NCBI GenBank assembly: GCA_965249815.1
Contig: CBDFMV010000003.1
Location: 1,054,001 to 1,118,000, forward strand
Source: JAJAZB01 sp965249815
GTDB taxonomy: Bacteria > Bacteroidota > Bacteroidia > Cytophagales > Spirosomataceae
Length of the DNA stretch: 64,000 nt
Direction of reading: 5' to 3'
The notes below the pieces were generated by a model that was given only the letters and a program-made list of their open reading frames with translations, did not search any database and had not been told where the DNA came from. Positions 59,451 to 64,000 of this stretch are shown in pieces; position 1 is the first letter of the stretch; every line of letters starts with the position of its first letter. Position numbers and translations under genes: made by a program.

Positions 59451-59486
59451 TTCTGCCCTCGAATATCAGCTTGCAAGCCCAAAAAG

Positions 59487-59512
59487 AAGCCTTATTTCGT
59501 AAGGCTTTTTTT
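59487..59512 (+). terminator. Rho-independent terminator
   Basis: A perfect 8-bp stem (aagcctta / taaggctt) with a 5-nt loop is followed by a T-run. It ends the small lipoprotein transcript, 5 nt before the next gene. Confidence 0.88.
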
Positions 59513-59517
59513 ATTGT

Positions 59518-60132
59518 ATGCCCCTGAAGCCGGTTGCTAAAACCCTGTTCGAGCGCCACGTGCCCCCGGCGGCCGTGGCTTACTGCCACCAACTCTGGCA
59601 GCAGCACGGGTTTGCCTTCCGGGTGACGCGCCCCCGCCGCACCCGGCTGGGTACGCACCAGTTCGACCCCGCTACGGGGCACCTCGTCACGGTCAACGGC
59701 AACCTGAACCTGGCGGCTTTCCTGATTACCTACCTGCACGAAGTGGCGCACGTCGTCACGGTGCAGGAGGCCCGCCGTCGCCCGCTTCCGCACGGAGTGG
59801 CCTGGAAGCGGCATTTTCGCCAACTTCTGGAACCGGTACTGACCGAAGCTTTTTTCCCGCCCTTCGTGCTCGAACCCCTGCGCGACTACGCCCGCGACCC
59901 CGCTGCCGCCACAAGCAGCCACGGACCGCTGACGCGGGCGTTGCAGGCGCTCGACGCACCGCCCGAAGGAACCCCCCTGACGGTGCAGCAATTGGCGGAA
60001 GGCGAAACGTTCGTCTTCCATGACCGCACTTTCGTGCGCGGACCGTTGCGGCGCACCCGGGCGCTTTGCACGGAGGTTACCACGGGTCGCCGCTACACCG
60101 TCCCGGGCCACGCGCCGGTGCGCCGGACGTAA
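59518..60132 (+). CDS. SprT-like domain protein (putative zinc metallopeptidase)
   Basis: The 204-aa protein has the SprT-type metallopeptidase core, with TYLHEVAHVVTV (HExxH) near residue 76 and GVAWKRHFRQLLEPV giving a third histidine. The C-terminal half, LALQALDAPPEG onward, lacks the zinc-ribbon cysteines of full SprT but has a strand-rich end (VTTGRRYTVPGHAPVRRT). The substrate is unknown; relatives act on DNA-protein crosslinks, but family members in Bacteroidota are uncharacterised. It begins 5 nt after the preceding terminator. Confidence 0.83.
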   Translation: MPLKPVAKTLFERHVPPAAVAYCHQLWQQHGFAFRVTRPRRTRLGTHQFDPATGHLVTVNGNLNLAAFLITYLHEVAHVVTVQEARRRPLPHGVAWKRHFRQLLEPVLTEAFFPPFVLEPLRDYARDPAAATSSHGPLTRALQALDAPPEGTPLTVQQLAEGETFVFHDRTFVRGPLRRTRALCTEVTTGRRYTVPGHAPVRRT

Positions 60133-60182
60133 CCGCGCAGACGCGAAGTTGCCCCCGAAATTCGTTACCTTTCCGGCCGCAA

Positions 60183-63100
60183 ATGGTTCGTATATCGGTG
60201 CGAATGCTTCGACTTTTTCTTTTTGGGCTGGCCTGGTTGAGCGCCGCAGTAGGTTGGGGGCAAACGGCCTCCGTGCTGGTGCGTGGGACCTGGTATAAAA
60301 TCGGTGTCACCCAACCGGGCGTGTACCGCCTCAGCGCGGCGGGCTTGCGGCAGGCAGGCCTCGACCTGGGTCGGCTTGACCCGCGCACCCTGCGCCTCTT
60401 CGGCAATGGCGGCGGGATGCTGCCCCAGCCCAACGCCGCGCGGTGCCCCACGGATTTGGTTGAAAACGCCATTGCCGTGACGGGCGAAACCGACGGGCGC
60501 TTCGACGACGGCGACGCCCTGCTGTTTTACGCCCCCGGCCCGCACACCGTGCGCTACGACTCGACGGCCCGGCGCTTCGTTCACCAAACCAACCTCTACG
60601 CCGACACGGCATTTTACTTCCTGAATGTGGGTGAAAAACCCGGCTTGCGCGTCGCTGACCGCGCTTCCGTAGCCGCCACGACGACGCTGACCGCGTTTGA
60701 TGACTACGTTTTTCTTGAAAAAGACCTGCGCAACATTCTGGCTTCGGGCCGGGAATGGTACGGCGAATCACTCACCTTCGGCGACCTCACCGTCAGTTTT
60801 TCGCTGCCCAATCTCGTGCCGGATTCGCCGCTGCTGGTCACCCTGGCCGCGATGGCGGCGGCCCCGGTCGAAACCGCCGTGCAGGTGAAATTCAATGGGC
60901 AGGTTGTTGGCACGCATCCCTTCGGCACCGTTACCGCCGAACGCTACGACGTGAAGGGCCTCGACGGAGTCAGCACGTTTTCGACCACCGCCACCACACC
61001 TCCCGCCGACGGCACGCTGCGATTTGTGCTCAGTTACGACCGCAAAGGGCAATCGTCGGCGCAAGCGTACTTCAACTGGCTGGGCGTGCAGGCCCGGCGC
61101 GAACTGCGTTACGGCGGCGAACCGCTCCGGTTTCGGAGCCTGGAGAGTCGGCGGCAGGCAGCGGTCAATTACCAACTCGGTAACGCGGCGGCGGGGCTTC
61201 AACTCTGGGACGTAACCCGGCCGTTCCAGCCCGAAAACCAACTTTTTACGGCGGAAACCACGACGGCCCGCTTCGGGGCAAAGGCCGACACGTTGCGCGA
61301 ATTCGTGGCTTTCCTGGAAAAAGACGCGCTCGAACCGGCTTCGGTACGGGCCATTCCGACCCAAAACCTGCACGGCCTGACGGCCCCGGCCCTGCTCATC
61401 GTTACGGCCCCAGCCTTTCGCCCGCAGGCCGAGCGGCTCGCCGCCTTTCGCCGCCAGCACGACGGGCTGACCGTGGCGGTGGTGACGACGGAGGAGGTTT
61501 TCAACGAGTTCGCTTCGGGAAAAGCCGACCCGACGGCGTTACGCGACTTCGCCCGGTTTTTGTACAACCAACCCGCCTCCGCGCTGAAATACCTGCTGCT
61601 TTTCGGCGACGCCACCTACGATTACCGGGGCCGCACGGGCGGCAACCTCGCCCAGGGCTACGTGCCGGTGTACGAAAGCCGCGAGTCGCTGCACCCGATT
61701 TATAGCTACTCGTCCGACGATTACTTCGGGTTTCTCGACGCCAACGAAGGCGAATGGCCCGAAACCTACACCGGCGACCACCTCCTCGACCTCGGCATCG
61801 GGCGGCTGCCGGTGAAAACAACCGAGGAAGCCGCCGCCGTGGTGGACAAACTGCTGCGTTACGAAAATCCGGCTTCGCTCGGTCCGTGGCGGCAGCGCGT
61901 CAGTTTCGTGGCCGACAACGGCGACTACAACCTTCACCAGCAGGACGCCGACCGGCTGGCGCAAAGCGTGGGCAAAACCCGGCCGGGTTTGTGGACCGAA
62001 AAGCTGTTCGTGGACGCTTTCCCGCCCGTTTCTTCGCCAACGGGAACGAAAGCGCCCGCCGTCAACGCCGCCATCAACCAGCGGGTGCAGGACGGCGCGC
62101 TGATTCTCAACTACACCGGCCACGGCGGCACGTCGGGCTGGGCCGAGGAGCAGATTCTGACGCGCGCCGACATTTTTAGCTGGCGCAACGCCGACCGGAT
62201 GCCGCTTATGGTGACGGCTACCTGCGAATTTGGACGCTACGACAACCCCGCCGAAGTGTCGGGGGCCGAACTGGCCCTGCTGCTGCCCCGCGCCGGGATG
62301 ATTGGCCTGCTCACCACCACGCGGCCCGTGTTTGCCAACACCAATTTTCTGGTCAACGAAGCCTTTTACCAGGCCTTGCTGGAAGCGAAAACCGGCGCAA
62401 TCCGCCTCGGCGACGTGCAGCGGCTAACCAAAAACCGCAGCCTGAGCGGGCCGGTGAACCGGAATTTTGCCCTCCTCGGTGACCCGTCGATGCGCCTGGC
62501 CCTGCCGACGCCGTCGGTAACGCTGACGCAAACGCCCGACACGCTCCGGGCCGCGCGCTCGGTGACGCTGACTGGCGAAGTGCGCGGCCCCGACGGCCAA
62601 CGCGATGCCGGTTTCGAGGGACTGGCCACCGTGACCGTGCTCGATAAGCCCACCGCCGTGCGCACGCCGGGCAGCGCCGATTCGCCGCCGATGCGTTTCG
62701 AGGTACAGAAAAACGTGCTTTTCAATGGGATGGCCACCGTGCGGGCGGGGCGGTTTTTGGTGCAATTCGTGGTGCCTAAAACCGTGGAAAGTGCGTTGGG
62801 CCGGGGAAAAATCAGCCTCTACGCTCAGCGAACGGACGGGAGCAACGATGCGGGCGGCGGCACCGAAGTCTGGGTGGGCGGAGCGCCGTTTGCCGGACCG
62901 GGTGACACGAAACCGCCGCAAATCCGCTTATTTTTGAACGACACGCTTTTCCGCGACGGCGGCGAAACGGGTCCGAATGCCCGGCTGCTGGCCCGCCTAA
63001 CCGACGAAAGCGGCCTGAACCTGCGCCGCGACCTCACGCTGACGCTCGACGACACGCTCCAGTTTCGCCTCAACGAAGCGTACCTGGCCGACGCCGACAA

Positions 63101-63548
63101 CTTCCGGGCGGGCAGCCTGACCTACCTCCTGCCAACCCTTGCGCCCGGTGCGCACGTGTTTCGGCTGAAGGCCTACGACGTCTTCGACAACGCCGCCGAA
63201 GCACTCCTTCATTTTTCGGTGAACGAGTATACGAACCCAACCCTGACCGACGTTGTCAGTTACCCGAATCCGTTTCGTGACCAGACAACGTTCCGGTTCG
63301 GACACGGAGCCGAAGGCGATGATCTGGACGTGGAGGTGGAAATCATGGACGCCGCCGGGCGCGTACTGCGTCGCCTGCACACCGTAGCCGACCGGGCCGA
63401 ATCGCCCCTTTCGGCGCTCACCTGGGATGGCCGGGGCGATTCCGGGGCCTTGCTTGCCAACGGATTGTATTTTTATCGTATTTTTGCCCGCTCCTTTCAG
63501 ACGGGCCAACAGCAGCACGGCGCTGGCAAACTAATTCTCGCACGGTAA
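60183..63548 (+). CDS. porU: Type IX secretion system sortase PorU
   Basis: The 1121-aa protein from MVRISVRMLRLFLFGLAWLS has a signal peptide, a long beta-rich N-terminal region and a C25-gingipain-type peptidase domain, with His in LILNYTGHGGTSGWAEE and catalytic Cys in MVTATCEFGRYDNP. It ends with a T9SS-type C-terminal domain (SYPNPFRDQTTFRFG, GLYFYRIFARS). PorU cleaves that signal domain from cargo at the outer-membrane surface and attaches it to lipopolysaccharide. An ATG at 60204 is also possible; the longest open frame (60066) overlaps the SprT-like gene. porV follows, its obligate partner. Confidence 0.93.
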   Translation: MVRISVRMLRLFLFGLAWLSAAVGWGQTASVLVRGTWYKIGVTQPGVYRLSAAGLRQAGLDLGRLDPRTLRLFGNGGGMLPQPNAARCPTDLVENAIAVTGETDGRFDDGDALLFYAPGPHTVRYDSTARRFVHQTNLYADTAFYFLNVGEKPGLRVADRASVAATTTLTAFDDYVFLEKDLRNILASGREWYGESLTFGDLTVSFSLPNLVPDSPLLVTLAAMAAAPVETAVQVKFNGQVVGTHPFGTVTAERYDVKGLDGVSTFSTTATTPPADGTLRFVLSYDRKGQSSAQAYFNWLGVQARRELRYGGEPLRFRSLESRRQAAVNYQLGNAAAGLQLWDVTRPFQPENQLFTAETTTARFGAKADTLREFVAFLEKDALEPASVRAIPTQNLHGLTAPALLIVTAPAFRPQAERLAAFRRQHDGLTVAVVTTEEVFNEFASGKADPTALRDFARFLYNQPASALKYLLLFGDATYDYRGRTGGNLAQGYVPVYESRESLHPIYSYSSDDYFGFLDANEGEWPETYTGDHLLDLGIGRLPVKTTEEAAAVVDKLLRYENPASLGPWRQRVSFVADNGDYNLHQQDADRLAQSVGKTRPGLWTEKLFVDAFPPVSSPTGTKAPAVNAAINQRVQDGALILNYTGHGGTSGWAEEQILTRADIFSWRNADRMPLMVTATCEFGRYDNPAEVSGAELALLLPRAGMIGLLTTTRPVFANTNFLVNEAFYQALLEAKTGAIRLGDVQRLTKNRSLSGPVNRNFALLGDPSMRLALPTPSVTLTQTPDTLRAARSVTLTGEVRGPDGQRDAGFEGLATVTVLDKPTAVRTPGSADSPPMRFEVQKNVLFNGMATVRAGRFLVQFVVPKTVESALGRGKISLYAQRTDGSNDAGGGTEVWVGGAPFAGPGDTKPPQIRLFLNDTLFRDGGETGPNARLLARLTDESGLNLRRDLTLTLDDTLQFRLNEAYLADADNFRAGSLTYLLPTLAPGAHVFRLKAYDVFDNAAEALLHFSVNEYTNPTLTDVVSYPNPFRDQTTFRFGHGAEGDDLDVEVEIMDAAGRVLRRLHTVADRAESPLSALTWDGRGDSGALLANGLYFYRIFARSFQTGQQQHGAGKLILAR

Positions 63549-63671
63549 ATCACCAGAGTTGTCTTTTTTTGCGTGTTTTTGTTCAAAATCAACGCGTTGC
63601 CCAACGGACCTGACTTTTACAACAACCTGTCTTCCACCCGACACCCGAGCAAAATTTTGAATTCTCTCCTT

Positions 63672-64000
63672 ATGATGCGTCTTCGTACCCGCATTTTTTC
63701 GGCGGCCACCCTCCTCGCCAGTCTGGGGCTTTCGACCACCGCCTGGGCGCAGGGCGGCACGACCCTCAGCTCCCAAACCAACCCCGACCGACTTCCCACC
63801 GTAATGGCTCCCTTCCTGACGCTTACCCCCGATGCCCGCTCGGCGGCCCTGGGCGATGCAGGCGTGGCCCTGGCCCCCACCGACGCCAACGCGCTGTTCT
63901 GGAACCCGGCCAAGCTGCTTTTTGCCCCCGACAATGCGGGTGTTTCGCTCTCGTACACGCCCTGGCTGCGCAATACCGGCCTCGACGACATGTGGCTGAG
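63672..64000 (+). CDS. porV: Type IX secretion outer-membrane protein PorV (partial)
   Basis: The 109 residues visible start MMRLRTRIFSAATLLASLGL, with a signal peptide ending in WAQG. The mature opening TPDARSAALGDAGVALAPTD and ANALFWNPAKL are typical of PorV/PorP-SprF-like barrels of the FadL group. PorV recruits cargo to PorU in the attachment complex. It follows porU by 123 bp; the ATG at 63675 is an alternative start. The gene continues beyond the window. Confidence 0.88.
   Translation, partial: MMRLRTRIFSAATLLASLGLSTTAWAQGGTTLSSQTNPDRLPTVMAPFLTLTPDARSAALGDAGVALAPTDANALFWNPAKLLFAPDNAGVSLSYTPWLRNTGLDDMWL

Noticed and set aside
59518..60132. SprT-like protein as part of the type IX secretion locus
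   Set aside because: It is adjacent to porU but separated in function and has no T9SS features; adjacency alone is not enough.
1..64000. tRNA or rRNA genes
   Set aside because: I saw no tRNA-like cloverleaf with conserved T-loop or CCA end and no rRNA sequence when reading the window; a tRNAscan-SE run would settle it.

Overview
The window is high-GC, gene-dense DNA from a member of the Bacteroidota, most likely a Cytophagales/Spirosoma-like bacterium. The evidence is a type IX secretion pair at the right edge (porU followed by porV), lipoproteins with Bacteroidota-style lipoboxes, several promoter-like TTG/TTTG-N18-19-TAnnTTTG signals, a Wzi-like outer-membrane protein, and many protein families of the RraA, DUF3500 and Gfo/Idh/MocA type usual in that group. 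The genus assignment is inference from gene content only.

Layout. 1-6.5 kb: a LytTR membrane regulator overlapping a rhomboid protease, a class-V aminotransferase fold enzyme, a multi-pass membrane protein, a DUF4258/DUF2283 pair, a polyprenyl synthase, a DnaQ-type exonuclease and a small lipoprotein. 6.6-15.3 kb: a co-directional surface-glycan locus with an NDP-sugar epimerase, two GT2 transferases, an ArnT-like transferase and a NodU/SxtI-type carbamoyltransferase followed by SGNH, DUF5989 (SxtK-like) and SxtJ-like genes. Five of its intergenic gaps, and four others in the window, hold inverted heptanucleotide-repeat hairpins. 15.3-30 kb: membrane proteins, upp, a Wzi-like barrel, gmhA, an AsmA-like protein, an FG-GAP lipoprotein, a lipid kinase divergent from an App1-type phosphatase, and an RraA-like plus enolase-superfamily pair.

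30-35.5 kb is the most unusual part. A TPR histidine kinase converges on a three-gene, lower-GC operon: a cysteine-free 170-aa protein, an aminoglycoside-phosphotransferase-fold kinase, and a HopA1-family protein whose C-terminus looks like a shortened LanC domain. A kinase plus a HopA1-type lyase is the hallmark of class V lanthipeptide synthetases, so this may be a Bacteroidota protein-dehydration system with a new architecture.

35.5-46 kb is accessory DNA: a cytochrome c lipoprotein, NTF2-like genes (one interrupted by a stop codon), a Gfo/Idh oxidoreductase, a methyltransferase, an orphan ABC substrate-binding lipoprotein, a DUF3500 protein, an AT-rich YEATS-associated-like membrane protein, many small palindromes, a 21-bp minisatellite and a decayed DUF4160/DUF2442 pair. 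46-52.5 kb: an IlvD/Edd dehydratase, an AT-rich TIGR04255 three-gene cassette fused to the 5' end of a second Gfo/Idh gene, a JmjC-like protein and an SDR. 52.5-59 kb: nuoKLMN without nuoA-J, with an intact DUF4160/DUF2442 pair between nuoM and nuoN, then a GtrA-like protein. 59-64 kb: a Met/Asp-rich small lipoprotein, a SprT-like protein, porU and the start of porV.
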